Positions 21,776 to 34,436 of a DNA stretch of 64,000 nt are shown piece after piece. Source of the DNA: Mycteria americana. Taxonomy: Eukaryota > Chordata > Aves > Ciconiiformes > Ciconiidae. Both the position numbers and the translations under genes were made by a program. The notes beneath the pieces were generated by a model. That model did not search any database. It was not told the DNA's origin and saw only the letters and a program-made list of their open reading frames with translations. The DNA is taken from positions 1,736,001 through 1,800,000 of the forward strand of contig NW_027445624.1 of the NCBI RefSeq assembly GCF_035582795.1, written 5' to 3'. How positions within the stretch are numbered: position 1 is the stretch's first letter; each line of letters starts with the position of its first letter.

Positions 21776-22653
21776 TCTTAGGTCTACATGCTGAGTCCCA
21801 GAGGATGAGCAAGACGCCTAAATGCAACTTCCAGATGGATGGGTGATACCATCAATAAGAAAAATAAATCACCATTGGAGACCAATGAGGAAAGCTAAAG
21901 TTCTGGATTGAGAACTCCCTGGGAAGAGCAAAAAGGAAAGGTTGGGTCCGTGGGTGACAAGCAGCCCTTGCTCTTGCAGTTAGTCTCTGGTTTGAGACAG
22001 CTTCCTGAGCAACATGTGCATCCTTGGAGGGTGATTCCCTGGACCCGCACCAGGCAGCAGCCATGTTTCCCAGCAGGGCTTTCCATCCCCCCTTCCAGAA
22101 ATGGCCATGTCTCTCCATTCAGCATTCATGGATCCCACAGCACCAATTTGGGAAAGGCTTCTAGGTGAGGGGAAGGCCTCCCTCAGGCACATCTGTCCTC
22201 CTTGAATCCCAGTCTTGTGCAAGGCTCGGGTGGGTGGAGCTCGTTTGGTGCCCACGTTTGTCTGACACATGGCTGGTTAGTGCCATTACCAAGCAGGGAG
22301 GGAGAGCTTTGGTCTCAGGAGAAGTTCTGCCCCAGGCAGTTGCAGCTCACAGCTGTGGTGCCTCAAGTCACTGACCCATGCCTGGGGTCTTTGATAAATA
22401 AAGCCCCATACATGGAAATCACCACAGTTAATGTGGGTGACATGATGCCGTGGTGCCAACATGGAAATTTCCAGCCCGCATACTACGTTCAGGAGAAGAA
22501 ATATTGATCTTCCTCTGCATCGACTCTCACTACCCTGTCACATCTTTCCGCATGTACTCCTTCAAGGGCCCCTTCTCAACTTTCTGCAGTCTGCCTGATG
22601 CTGCCTTCAGCCAAATCCTGAATTATGTTCCTACCTGTCCCTTCCTACGTATC

Positions 22654-22677
22654 TCGCTGAAGGTTTTCCTTCAGCGA
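22654..22677. other. Perfect 10-bp hairpin with TTTT loop (duplicon copy 3)
   Basis: Reverse-complement copy of the hairpin at 7353-7376, with both arms unchanged. Confidence 0.65.
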
Positions 22678-23701
22678 AAGGAAAACTATTTCAGTATTTA
22701 TTACTGAAAACTATTTCACTATTTATGCCTGAAATCTTCTCAGTTTGGCTGCACTCCTGGAGTCTCTCAACTCAGCCCCACGAGACTTGAAGCCTTAGGG
22801 AGAATTATGCAGGGAGACTTGGCTTGGCATGGCATTTTGCATGTTAATGAGCCCTCTGGTGCCAAGTTCCTGAACTGCAGGTACTGCAAGAATGAACCGG
22901 CCTCTACAGAACTGAAAAGCTTCCTGAGGTGCATCCAAGGGTGGGGAGTGAAGGAGAGGAAGAGAGGAAGGTCAGCTCATGGGGCATGTTGAGCACTGTC
23001 TAGCCACCCCACAGCAGAGGGCATTCCCCATCTCCCAGGCTGAGGCATGCACACAGGATGGGAACCTCTCCTTTGAGCAGGGGCCTTCAGCCACATTCCC
23101 AGGGCAGACCTATTCCTCCTCCACCCACAGACATCAGTGGCTTTCCATAGCTGGGCTCACACAAGGTTGGAAGGATTTGCTACAGCCCTCAACCATCGCC
23201 CTGCTTCTTGACGAGTTCCCTACACCCTCTCTCGCATCCGTACGCACTGCCAATCACTGCCTGATCACTACCCGAGAAGCTAAGAAGCTCTCAAGGCTTT
23301 CCCTCTCATCCTCAGGGGATGACCACGTTTCTGCAGTCACCATTCGTGCATCGTAAAAACACCAGTTGAGGAAGTGCATCTTGGTGAGGGGAGGACCTCG
23401 CCGAGGCACCTCTGTGCTCTTTGAGGTGTAAACGCTTGTGCAAGGCTGCAGGAGGAGTTGCTTTGGTGGCCAGCTTTGTATTGCAGATGGATGGCGTGCA
23501 GAGGGCAGGGAATGAGAGAGGACTGCTACCAGAAATGCCATGGAGGGGAGGTCCGGTGCTCAGGGAAAGAAGGATGAAGGGTGGACACTCCGGGTTCTGG
23601 TGTTTCTCTTCCCAAGTCCCAAGTCCCCACTGTGGGTGACGAAGCTCTGCTTCCCCAGAAATGGCCAAACATCTGCCTGCCGATGGGAAGCACTCCATAG
23701 C

Positions 23702-23929
23702 TCACTTTGGGAGTCTCTGTGGCGCAATTGGTTAGCGCGTTCGGCTGTTAACCGAAAGGCTGGTGGTTCGAGCCCACCCAGGGACGCCTTCCCCTTTCCC
23801 TGCCCGTGACAGGGGGCTTGCAACTACAGGACCTTGCAGCTCCCTTACAACCCAAACCCTTCTATGGCTCCAGCAAAAGAGGACACCATTCACTCCCCTC
23901 TCCAAAGGCAGAGCATTCAAAACAAACTC
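23702..23929 (+). mobile_element. 228-bp tRNA-Asn-bearing insert, copy 3 (ATAGC flanking repeats)
   Basis: Same insert on the plus strand, flanked by ATAGC at 23697-23701 and 23930-23934 (GCTAT on the other strand). The body holds the tRNA then a 143-nt tail ending GCATTCAAAACAAACTC. Confidence 0.6.
23713..23786 (+). tRNA. tRNA-Asn (anticodon GTT), copy 3
   Basis: Perfect 74-nt cloverleaf with the same stems as copy 1; anticodon GTT at 23747-23749. D-loop base 16 is T here (GCAATTGG) against C in copies 1 and 2. The first TTTT after the gene is at 23949-23952, about 163 nt downstream. Confidence 0.93.
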
Positions 23930-24715
23930 ATAGCAATTCCTTACTCCCTTTTGCTTGCGCACGCACCTTTGCATCACTTATTAAACTGCCTTTCTCTTCA
24001 CCCACGACTCTTTCTCACTTTGCCCTTCCAATGCTCTCCCCCCTCCAGCTCAGGGGGACTGAGCCAGCAGCTGCGTGGGGGCTGAGCTGCCAGCTGGGGA
24101 CAACCCACCCTGGGATTTGCCTTATTTCTACTCTCACTAACAACAGCAGCACTAACATGCTCTAAAATAAGGTCTTCCTCTTCTTCATGATGCTAAACTC
24201 TATTTCTTTCATGTTACTCCTTTCCTTCATTCTTCCTTGACAAGACACTTAGAATTTCTCAGTATTATAGTCTGCCATGAAGTTGTTAGAACAATACTTT
24301 TTCTCTCCTTTCTAGCTGTTATCATCTAATGGCAACACCTCTCAGACAGTATTGTCCCTACATCATTTCTTTCATTCCCATTTCCAGTCTCTGTGTGTGT
24401 GTGAGGAGTTGTTTATCGTGATTATCACATCCCTGAGCAGCTCGTCCTTGGTTGCCAGTACCGGATCCAGGTGAGCACCCAGGGCCTTTGTTGGCCCACT
24501 GGGCAGCTGTATGAAGAAGGTGTCCCGCGGTGCTGCAGACTGTTTGCACCTTGTTTTGCCTGGTCCGTGAATGCCAGGGCAATTACAGTCCCCCACAGGA
24601 ACTGGCTCATTGCCCTGCAGACTTCCTTGGGCTGCTGCCAGAAGACTTTTCCTGCTTCCTCACCCTCACTGCATGGTTCATAACTGCCAACACGATGTCA
24701 CCCTTACTGGCCTCT

Positions 24716-25340
24716 CTAATCCTCAGTGACAGAAGCTAAGCATCCTGCAAGACGTCCAGACATCTGAGCTGGCCCTTCACACTGGGGACATCCCCCATCC
24801 TCACCTTCCCGGCCACTCTCTTCTGCAGAGCCTCTATCCCTCCACTGCAGCACCCCAAGTGAGCAAGCTGTCCCACCACATCTAATTTCATCCAAAACCA
24901 TCACAGTGCTGGGAGGCTCCAGCTCCTCCTGTCTGTTCCCCAGCTCCTCCCGCCTGTGCGCGTTTGCGCTGCAGCATCTGAGCTGAGGCACCGGGGCTGA
25001 GCACAGACTCGTTACAGGTAAACATGGTACCAGGGCCCCAGGGCCCCCACTCTGCTTCACATGCTGGAGTGCTTGGCAGATGTTAATGTAACAAGGAAAT
25101 GAGGTGCCCACAGACTGCCCCGCAGTCTCCAAGGCCAGAGAAACGAGGCTGCGCAATGACATCTTGTCCAGAGAAATGTTTGGTGACTGCAGAAACTCTG
25201 CAGGGCTGTGGGGCTTGCAAGACAAACTGCAGGAAGGACAGGGTGCTGCAGAGACAGTCTTTGCGGATGGGCTGCCTTTGGTTATCATTGGTGGCTATAA
25301 AGGACAGCCTTTGTTGGACATTGTTATCATCTTCCTCCTC
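24716..25340. repeat. Block C of the OR cassette (contains CR1 endonuclease relic, minus)
   Basis: Near-identical, inverted, at 54796-55440; a diverged version is at 40690-41050. The minus strand reads as a decayed CR1 endonuclease stretch (GAGGAGCTGGAGCCTC, ATGTGGTGGGACAGCTTGC, CAGTGGAGGGATAGAGGC), comparable with the fresh CR1 at 62920-63040. Open frames here on both strands are by-products of this repeat. Confidence 0.75.
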
Positions 25341-28300
25341 TATCTCATCAGGCAGGGGCTTAGAGGTCCACAGAGAGGAGAATGGTCAAGGGTGGAGAAC
25401 ACAAGTACAGGGCTGGGCACCCTGCTGTGACCTGCCTCCCAGTCCTACGGCACCACCAAGGGATGGACTGTGCATCTGTGCCATGGTATTGGTGTTCAGA
25501 TGATGGCACACAGGCACCAGACACCTTTGGGAGGACCTGGGGTATCTGCCTCGCACCAGCTCCAACAGGGCGTGGCTTTCCTGGAGGTCCTGAGCTGTGT
25601 TTGCCTGCTGAGTGGAGATGTATTAGCACTCCAGGCACCTGGCATGACACTGGAGGCTTCTTTAAAAGCAACTGAATAAATGAAAATAAATAAGGTGTCT
25701 TCAGTGCAGTGATGTGCAGGTGTCTTAGTTTTGCAGTGACTGGTGCTCTAGTAAATGCAGTGGATAGAGAGAGACCCGGGTCTCCTTCTGGTGCACTCCT
25801 GCATTTGGTCAGCTCAAGACCTCTGTGTGCTCCAGAGATATATGTGACAAGGTGCACGCAGGTGCCCTAAACGTACAGGTCGGTGTCATTTAGGATGGCC
25901 AAGGAAATCCCCCTTCCACCTCTGGACCTCAGCTGATGCTCGGGAAGGATGGGGGTATTCTCAGAGATTTTCCATCACAGCTTGCAAACACTTGCACACG
26001 TCTTAGACCAACCCTGGCCCCTCAGTCATCACCAAGTGTCTGTGGGTGAGCAACTGAGCGCCCACAGAATAAAGACGAGGGGCTCAGAGCAGGGGCTCAC
26101 CTGCAGGCAACGCTTTTGTGCACCCCTGAACTGAAGCAAGAGGAATCCCATCTGCTGTGGCTGTGTGGGGTGCATGGAGGGAGCTGAATCGTGCTTCTTC
26201 CAGCTGGGAAGGAGATGCCTACATTGCCTCAGCTGAACCACTGCCCAGCACAGGGGAAGCCAAGCCCTCCCTGTCCCTGTCTGTCTGTCCTTCGTCTTAT
26301 GGGACAGGACCTGCGGTGTCCAGAGGGGAACATTTACACCTCTCGCAGACAACCATGCTCTGGCAGGACAATTTCTGCTGCAGGAATCAGTCCCCCTCCA
26401 ATGTTTAGAGAGGGACCATTAGTGATGCTTTTGTTGACTCCAAAGTACATTCCCCAGGGATGATCCTGCTGCCTTTCGGCGGTGTCAGCCCTGGAGCCCC
26501 GGGGACACCTCGAGGGAGCCCAGAGGGGGCAGAGAAAGTGGTGCCTTGGGTTGGTCCTCTGCTGCTGAGCTGCGGTGGGGTCCTGAGACGGAGGAAGCTC
26601 ACGGCAAGCATGCAGTGCTTCAGGCAGACAGCTCTGCCCCGGAGCAGATGCTCTGCAGAGCACAGCAGGGCTGAGACACTGCCTGCAGGCAGCAAGGGGA
26701 GATAGATGAGAGTTTAAAGGCAGTGTGGAGTGGGTGGATGCTGAGAGCTCACTGGAGGAGAAATCTTCACAGCCCTTAACACAGTAAGTTTCCGGCTACA
26801 GGGCCACCAGAGTATGCTGGAGGGGTCTCCTAGAGCTGGCAGATCCCAGAGCAGGTAGGATCTGGCAGGATGGCTCTCCGGGTTTCTTGTGTGTGGAGAA
26901 GGTTGTGCTGCAGAGCAGGGCTTCCCTGCTGCACCCTCAGAGGGACAGGGCACGACCACCCCCTTCTTCTAGGGAGGCCTGCAGGGGTGTGCAGCTGGGT
27001 GTGCAGGCAGGGGTGCCCAGGGCTGTCCTTCAGAGCAGGGTCCCTGCACCCCAAGGGGCTGTGTGCCGGGGAGGGACTCTGCTGCCTGCCAGGGTCAGCA
27101 CTCAGCCTGCCTGCGGATTTCCCCACAGTGCTGTGGGGAGAAGCTGGGGGTGGAAGGAGAGACCCCCCTTCAGCAGCACAGGATCCTTCTGCTATTGAGA
27201 AGGTGCTGCATGTCTCAGGGCTGCTCACAGCTCTACATCTGCCCCCAGGACATTTCTGACTGCTCTTTTGAATAAGGACACCAAGGCAGCCTTTATTTGA
27301 AAGGGAAGGTGTCTGTGCTTTGAGGTTTCTCCTCTTGCTTGTCTGCTTAGGCGTGGGAGATGGGAATTGATTTCTCTGTGCTGCAGAAGGCACTGAGACT
27401 GCAGTTCTTGTTAGGACTTGTCTGAGCTTCTCCTTCACCCCTGCACACACAGAGATGCCTCTGGTCGGTGCCCTGCTGCCAGGAGGTGTCTGCAGGGCGG
27501 AGGTGAGCACATAGTGAGTGGGATGGGTTTTGTGTGCATGGACGGGGAGCAGATGTGGGGACAGAGAAGGAGCTCCCGGCAGGTACAGCTCCAGACAGCT
27601 GAGACATGGGCAGGGAATGGGAGGACAGTACTAACAGAATAGTCTGGCAGGGCAATGGGAGCACCTGCCTGACAGCCTTTAATGTCAGGGTTTTCAGATC
27701 ATGAGTCAGCTCCTTGTCAGCCAGGCCTCCAGCAACGCAGACTCTCCTGGCTGCCACTATGTCCCTTCCTGGCATTGCTTCCCCTTGCCAAAGCACTGTG
27801 ATATTTCTCCTTGTGTCTCCAGTTGCCCATGCTTCTGCTGCTCTGGTTTTGTGGCTCTCTGGGGATGGGGATTTCAGCTGCAGCTCAGACACTCCCCCTG
27901 TGGGTCCTGCCATGCAGATGTCTCCATGGTAGGAAGATGTCCAAGCCCCCTTCTAACCAGTGGGGCTCTGGGCAATGCAGTGCATGGGGTGGGAAAAACT
28001 GACTCTCCCCTTTAGGAACCCCACCTTTAGGATATCCTAACGGAAGAGCACAGCTCTCCATCAAGGTCTTTGTCATATCTGGGTGCCCAACAGAGAAGAC
28101 GGGGAGTAAGTGGGCGGCCGCGTGTGGGCAGCTGGAATGAGCCTGAGCCTGAGACCAGGACTGATGGACACACCGGCTGGCTTCGCTCTGCACTAAGGGA
28201 CACTCCCTTTGCCTCCCAGGACCCTCAAGACTTCACCTGGAGTGCAGTACAAATGCCAGGGTTGTCTACCTCCAAGAAATGCTCCTGCAATGAAACAGGC

Positions 28301-28480
28301 AGCTAGAAGAAAATCAACAGCCAACACTGTTCTGCAGTCAAGTGAAGGGAGAGTGAATATGCTGTGAAATCCACCACGACTTGAGTCCATCACAGGTCAC
28401 TCCTTGTTCTTATTTAGCTGTTGCTGTAGGGCAGAACTGACTCCCCCAGAGCCCACTGCAGAGTCCTGTCCTCCCAGTGG
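25341..28480. repeat. Block B of the OR cassette; no gene seen
   Basis: The core, about 25690-27930, recurs inverted at about 38060-40400, and a shortened copy is at 54180-54795. It contains long GC-rich open frames on both strands (up to 226 codons on the minus strand, 27510-26830), but no domain, signal peptide or intron structure that I recognise, and the frames are not uniformly kept between copies. From 28020 to 28480 there is ordinary OR upstream sequence. Confidence 0.6.
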
Positions 28481-28657
28481 CACCCTCAGCCACCACAACC
28501 CAGCGCTTGTGCAAGGGAGCTGCTCAAAGGTCTCTGAAGGGGAGAGGCAGTTTGGGAGGTTAAATGAAAAATGGCTTTGATTTTGCTCAGAGAAGTCTCC
28601 CCTAATTTCTCACTGCCTTTTCCTCCTTGGACAGTGCCCCGTACCCAGAGGCAGAAA

Positions 28658-29632
28658 ATGGCCAACAGCAGCTCCATCACCCAGTTCCTCCTCCTGGCAT
28701 TTGCAGACAGGCGGGAGCTGCAGCTCTTGCACTTCTGGCTCTTCCTGGGTATCTACCTGGCTGCCCTCCTGGGCAATGGCCTCATCATCACCACCATAGC
28801 CCGTGACCACCATCTCCACACGCCCATGTACTTCTTCCTCCTCAACCTCTCCCTCCTCCATCTGGGCTCCATCTCCACTACTGTCCCCAAATCCATGGCC
28901 AATTCCCTCTTGAACACCAGGGCCATTTCCTTCTTGGGATGTGCTGCGTAGGTTTTGTTCTTTCTCTTTTTCATGTCAGCAGAGTTTTCTCTTCTCACCA
29001 TCATGGCTGATGACCACTACGTTGCCATCTGCAAACCCCTGCATTACGGGACCCTCCTGGACAGCCGAGCTTGTGTCCACATGGCAGCAGCTGCCTGGGG
29101 CAGTGGTTTCCTCTATGCCGTGCTGCACACTGCCAATACATTTTCACTACCGCTCTGCCAAGGCAATGCCATAAACCAGTTCTTCTGTGAACCTCCCCAG
29201 ATCCTCAAGCTCTCCTGCTCCACCTCCTATCTCAGAGAAGTTGGGGTTGTTTTGATTAGTGCTTTTCTATTTTGGGGGTGGTTTATTTTCATTGTGCTGT
29301 CCTACGGGCAGATCTTCAGGGCTGTGATGAGGATCCCCTCTGAGCAGGGATGGCACAAAGCCTCTTCCACGTGCCTCCCTCACCTGGCTGTGGTCTCTCT
29401 ATTCCTCAGCACTGGCATGTTTTCCAACCTGAAGCCTCCCTCAATCTCCTCGCCAGCTCTGGACCTGGTGCTGGCAGTTCTGTACTCAGTGATGCCCCCA
29501 ACAGTGAACCCCCTCATCTACAGCATGAGGAACAAGGAGCTCAAGGTTGCCCTGAGGAAACCCATTGGATTCATTTCAGCAGCCATAGGCTGCCTACCTT
29601 CCTCTGCAAATGGGTTCCTCTGTGTGTCGTGA
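28658..29632 (+). pseudogene. Olfactory receptor pseudogene, OR14-like (one nonsense codon)
   Basis: OR14-like frame from MANSSS at 28658, with splice acceptor AG at 28633-28634 and the same 5' layout as the other OR14 genes. The whole receptor is in one frame except for TAG at 28949-28951 (codon 98), where the paralogues have CAG (Gln), so one C-to-T change explains it. After it, TM3 to the C-terminus is intact: the loop-2 cysteines (FFCEPP, LSCS), HKASSTCLPHL and NPLIYSMRNKELK are present. The DRY box reads DDHY, so a second hallmark is also altered. The tail is longer than in paralogues (IGCLPSSANGFLCVS). Treated as a pseudogene; a segregating functional allele is possible. Confidence 0.9.
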
Positions 29633-30540
29633 CAGGCCAAGCCTGTCTTTCCTTTCTTTGGTTTTTTTTTTCTACATTTTTCCTCTTGTGATGATGTTGT
29701 CTACAAGGAAATGTCATTATTCATCCCCTCCTCCCAATGTATGCACCTGTCTTGTGTGATGCGGAGACTTTGTGTAAATGAGGAGCCAGGCCATCTGTGT
29801 ATTTAAGCAAAACAAATGAACCTGCAGTATCGTCCTTGTCCAAGATCCATCCTCAGTGGAGCAAGAATGAATGGGAAACTAAAACCCGTTGCTGGCCGCA
29901 CCAGCTCGGGGCAGGCTGCTGTGTCCCTGGGGCAGCAGGAGCAGCCTGAGGACCCCCAGAGCCAGGGCTCTTGTACTGGCTTGGGGAGAGGGGATGGCAC
30001 AGAGGGGCTGCAGCCCTCTTAGGATCTCCTGGAGAGGAGAGCAGAGGACACAGGGTGCCATTGACCTCTGTTTCCCTGTGCTACGGATGTCCCCATCTCT
30101 GGGGCTGACCCCCAGCAGCTGCTGTGCCCGTCAGAGGGGCTGGGGCTGTGGTGTGAGTGCCCAGAGGTCTGCAGCACCCTGCGGTGGGCACTGCCGTGGG
30201 GCCGGCTGAGACTGGGCTGGGCAGAGGGCAGGGCAGGTGGAGAGAGGACAGGGGAGGTGGGAGAGCTTGGACACAGCTGGCCTTGGCTAGATCATGCCCA
30301 GGAGAGAAAACCATCAGTGTATAGCTCGTGACCATGCAGGGTGAGGGCACACAAGAGTGGGTTTGGGCTGCAGAGCATGGTCTCATGGAGGGGCTCGAAG
30401 ACATGCAGGTTCAGAAGAGCGGAGAGTGGTCTGTGCCTTTGGTGGCATGGACAGACCAGGAAGGTGGCCCAGGGCACTTGTCAGCCCCCAGCCTCTCTCA
30501 TCGGCCATTTCCATGCTCACCCTGGTGAGGTTTACTTATT
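29633..30540. other. 3' flank of OR pseudogene; no gene seen
   Basis: A T-run lies near 29663-29672. No other recognisable element or gene is seen, and the GC-rich open frames have no known motif. Confidence 0.45.
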
Positions 30541-30544
30541 GCTC

Positions 30545-31290
30545 GTTAGAGACCAAGGTGGAACAAGGAAAATGCAGGGCTGCTGCTGAATGGGGAGGGT
30601 GATTTAGTAACTGCGGACACAGATGGGGCTGAGGGACTCAATGCCTTCTTTGCCTTAGGCTTCACTGGAAAGGTCTCCAGGACTCTGTGCTTAGGGAAAG
30701 GGTTCAAGGAGGAGGAGCCCACGTATTGGCAGGAACCTCAGGAAATCCCACAAGGACAAATGTCAGCTTTTGCCCCTGCAATGGACTTAACCATGGCACT
30801 GGCACAGGCTGGGGCCATTGTGGCTGGGAAGCGGCCCTGTGGAGAACGTCTTGGTGGTCAGCGATCTGGGCAGGAGGCAGTCGTGTGCCCTGAAGCCAGG
30901 GAGGCCAACAGCATCCTGGTCTGTATGACCAGGAGCATGGCCAGGAGATTGAGGGAAGGGATTATCCAGCATACCGCATGCAGCTTTGGGACCCTCAATA
31001 CAGGTAAAATGTTGGCAAGCTGGAGGAGCTTTAGCAAAGGACCCCCAAGATGGTCAGGGGCTGGAGCATTTTGCCTTTGAGCAGAGGCTGAAGGAGCTGA
31101 GTTTGTTCAGCCTGGAGAAGCCTACCAGTACCTACGAGGAGGTTATGGAGAATAAAGAGCCAGGCTCTCCACCATGGGGCATGTTGGGAGGATGAAAGAT
31201 AATGGGTGTTGGGTGAAAGAGCAGATGTTCAATCCGGAGATAAGGAACAGATTTTTCATCAGTCTCAGGGCTAGTCCTGGGTAAGGTGGC
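30545..31290 (+). mobile_element. CR1 LINE fragment, plus strand, decayed
   Basis: The start reads LLNGEGDLVTADTDGAEGLN-like peptide of the early RT domain. It then jumps to C-terminal RT (TRTNVSFCPC-type block, GTGCCCTGAAGCCAGGGAGG, AACAGCATCCTGG) and the 3' region (GAGCAGAGGCTGAAGGAGCT, CAGCCTGGAGAAG). The middle of the RT is absent. Confidence 0.7.
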
Positions 31291-31499
31291 CATGAGCCTT
31301 GCCTGCCCTCCTGCCTGGCACAGTTGGTTGGGTGGCTGTAACAAAGGTGCCCCCAGAATGAGCACCCAGGCGTGTCTCTTTCACCTGCATCACCCCACAT
31401 TGGACCCCACATTCAACAGCCAAATGCACCCCCTTTACTGCCATCTCCATCTCCCCTCTCCCACGGGCTGACAGAGCCAGGGTGGGACACGTTATGTTG

Positions 31500-33362
31500 T
31501 GCTCATGCAACAACGTTGGTGCTGAGATTGGACGCTGTGGTGTGGAGCTGACCCCAGCGAGAAAAGATGTTGTTAAACGGCAGATTTGCAGTGGTGGCCA
31601 CCGTGCTGGTTTTGCAATGGAGAGCTTCTGCCCCTTTTACGAAAAGGATCTACTCCTACCAAGATACATTTGGTGTTTCAAGCTGTCACTGGCAGAGGTC
31701 CTTCGAAGTCAATCTGCAGTCGTGTCCATGGGCCTTCAATACGTTGGTGCTGGACTGGGCCGTTGATCATGGCGTAAGAAAGACTGTTCTTACACCAGCG
31801 GTCTACATCCTTCTTCACGTTAGGCCACCGCTCAGTGTCCTTCACTGTGTTCAGAGGGTTTGCCTTAGCTCATGGATAAAGCAGATTAGATCTCCTCAAG
31901 TATTGGGAGGAACAATCCGATGCTTATTGCCTTTTGTATCTATGGCATAATAAATATTACTTTCCCTTAATACGCGGTCTTTCACATTACTCCCTCTCAT
32001 TTCCCTTGTTCGAAGGGGATGTTTTCCCAAACTGGGGCAAGCTGATGAGCTCCACCACAGCCACTTGAAGTGACTTGCTCTTGAATTTTTCCACCTGACT
32101 TGGCCATATATGGCCCAATAGTGTTCATGGATGCTCATGTGTCTACTAATAATTGCGCCAAGTTTCTTGGGTTCCTCGTGGCCATTTCAACTCTTTCCCC
32201 AAGAATCCACTGGCAAGGGTGCCAGGACCTGTGGCCGCAGCCCACAGGAACTTGGGCCTCCCCGGCACAACATAGAGACCTTCTCCAGGACCTGCTCTTG
32301 AGTTCCCAGACTTCAGTGATTGCATTGCATTGATCATGTCTTATGTCAGTGATTCGACATTGCTCTGCTAGAAACTGAGCTGCTGTTCTAGCTCTCTCTA
32401 ACACACTTCCTAAAACTTCCTTTACTTCTGTTTGTAAATCTTGTACTTTTCCAACTTTAACTCCAGCTGTCTGATTTTTAACCAGGTATTATGTCTGTGG
32501 GCCCTAAGACCTTCCTCTCTGCTGATTAAGGTGGTTCTTTTAATTTGGGGATTTCCTTCTCCTTCACTTTCTGCGTGTCCTTTTGTATGTCCTTCACCTT
32601 CTCATCTGCTTCTCTCAGGATATGCTGTGAATCACGTCAGGGTTCAAATGGCACAAGCTTCCTTTCTATTGCCTTTTCAGTTTCCCAGTTTTAAATGACT
32701 AACATATGCTGCACAGGTTGCAGAAGTGGAATCTGCTACTTTAAAACAGTCCATCCTCCAAGGGCATTTCCCTTGTTTAATCACCCACTTAGGGAGTTTT
32801 GTAACCTTCTTTTCCTTCTTAGCATATTTTCCAGCTCAGGCTGCATGGTCTGTTTGATCCTGTGCACTTCCCATGCTGCCATCACACAAGCAAACCCTAG
32901 CAAGAACTTTGCTGCCTACCAAGGTTAAATCGTGACACACCCTCATTCACAAGCCTTCCACTTCTACTGCAGCACTTCTCTCTGAGTTTATGGACCATGG
33001 AATGAAATGGGGATGAGAGTGTTCCTTAGGACAGCTTCCCAGAAAAAAATGCTGTTTGAGTCCGACCAGGGGTGTGTCGGCATCTACTCCTGAAGTCAGC
33101 CAACCTAATATTGAATGAACAAAGAGTTATTTGTCGAGGGTTGTCTGTGTGCAAAGGCCTTCTTCAGTCCAACAGCGCAGCACCTTTACACTGTAGGGTT
33201 GGGAAGCTGTCCAGGAACCAACCCATGACTTAGACCCTCGCCCCGGGATAACATATTTGGCATGGGTCTTGAGGAAACCAGAGAGTAAAGGGTGAAGGGG
33301 TTAAGATAAATAATCTCAAAAAGGAGAATTTTTTACTCCAGCACTGCAACTCTGTACACAGG
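31500..33362 (-). mobile_element. ERV fossil: internal region remnants
   Basis: Read on the minus strand: lysine-rich, coiled-coil-like gag-type sequence at about 32900-32440, then further internal sequence, then an integrase-type stretch near 31960-31540 with recognisable LQIDFEGPLPVT and LVGVDPF. It follows the LTR at 33363-34396 in the right order for one minus-strand element. It is old, clearly broken in several places, and has no second LTR in place. Confidence 0.55.
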
Positions 33363-34396
33363 TGTGGTGGGATGACCCCAGCAAGCACCTAAGCACCCAC
33401 ACAGCTGCTAGCTCATTCTCTTCTAGAGGGATGGGGGAGAGAATCTCTCTCTTCTGAGCAAAACGGAGAAAACTCATGGGTTGAGACAAAGGCAATTTAT
33501 GAAGTGAAGCAAAGCTGTGCACACAAGCAAAGCAAAATAAGGAATTTATTCACTGCTTCCCATCAGCAGACGAATGTTTCTCCATGTCCAGGCAAGCAGG
33601 GCCTCAGCACGTGTAACAGTTACTTGGAAAGACAAACACCATAATCACAAACAAATCCCCCTTCCTCGTCCTTTCCCTGACCTTTAATTACTGAACATGA
33701 CATCATATGATAGGGAACATGCCTTTGGTCAGTTGGCGTCAGCTGTCCCAGCTGTGTCCTCTCCCAACTTCTTGCCCACCTCAAGCCCTACTCACTGTGA
33801 GCAGAGAGTGGTAAAAAGGGACAACCTCAATGCTGTGCAAGCACTACTCAGCAAGCCTCACATTGCTCAAATTGCTCAGCAATAGTCAAAAAGCTCCGGC
33901 CGGGAGCTTTCTCCAGCACGGGCTTTCTATGGTCTGCAGTTTGCTTCAGCGTACATCCACCTGCTCCGGCGTGGGGTCCTCCACGGGCTGCAGGAGGGAT
34001 ATCTGCTCCACCGTGGACATCCACGGGCTGCAGGGGGACAGCCTGCTTCACCATGGTCTTCACCATGGGCTGCAGGAGAATCTCTGTTCCGCTGCCTGGA
34101 GCACCTCGTCCCCCTCCTTCTTCAAGTGACCTTAGTGTCTGCAGAGTTGTTTCTCTCACATCTTCTCACTCCTCTCTCCCAGCTGTTGTGCAGCAGTTTT
34201 CCCACCTTCTTAAATATGTTATCACAGAGGTGCTACCAACGTTGTTGATGGGCTCAGCTTTGGCAAGCAGCAGGTCCGTCTTGGAGCTGGCTGGAACTGC
34301 CTGTCTCCAACATGGGGGCAGCTTCTGGTGTCTTCTCACAGAAGCCCCCCTTGCAGCTCCCCCGCTACCAAAGCCTTGTCCCGTAAACCCAATACA
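33363..34396 (-). mobile_element. LTR of an avian ERV, minus strand (uninterrupted relative of the tRNA host repeat)
   Basis: In its own sense it starts TGTATTGGGTTTACGGGACA at 34396 and ends near 33363 (CCACACC). It carries internal CCACGGGCTGCAG-type short repeats at 33940-34090 and the GCAGCTGTGTGGGTGC and TTCATAAATTGCCT-like blocks. I recognise it as a common bird LTR type. Its low-coordinate part is the relative of the sequence surrounding all four tRNA-Asn inserts. The LTR is decayed. Confidence 0.65.
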
Positions 34397-34436
34397 GCTG
34401 CATTGTAAAGAGTATTCATTTTGAAGTGCATTATGA

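Larger units (their letters stand above)
20093..24680. repeat. Segmental duplicon A' (tRNA-Asn unit copy 3), inverse of 5454-10817
   Basis: Reverse complement of block A, from CTTGGACTGAAGCTCCCTTG at the low end to GAATGCCAGGGC near 24574, then continuing about 100 bp with sequence shared only with the copies at 11.7 and 55.5 kb. It is about 880 bp shorter than A because most of the CR1 body is absent at about 21495. It shares the 22-bp internal duplication near the hairpin with copy 1. Confidence 0.9.

Noticed and set aside
26830-27510. 226-codon open frame on the minus strand in block B, with counterparts near 38.7-39.1 kb
   Set aside because: The frame is not kept to the same extent in the inverted copies, and equally long frames exist on the opposite strand; no domain seen.
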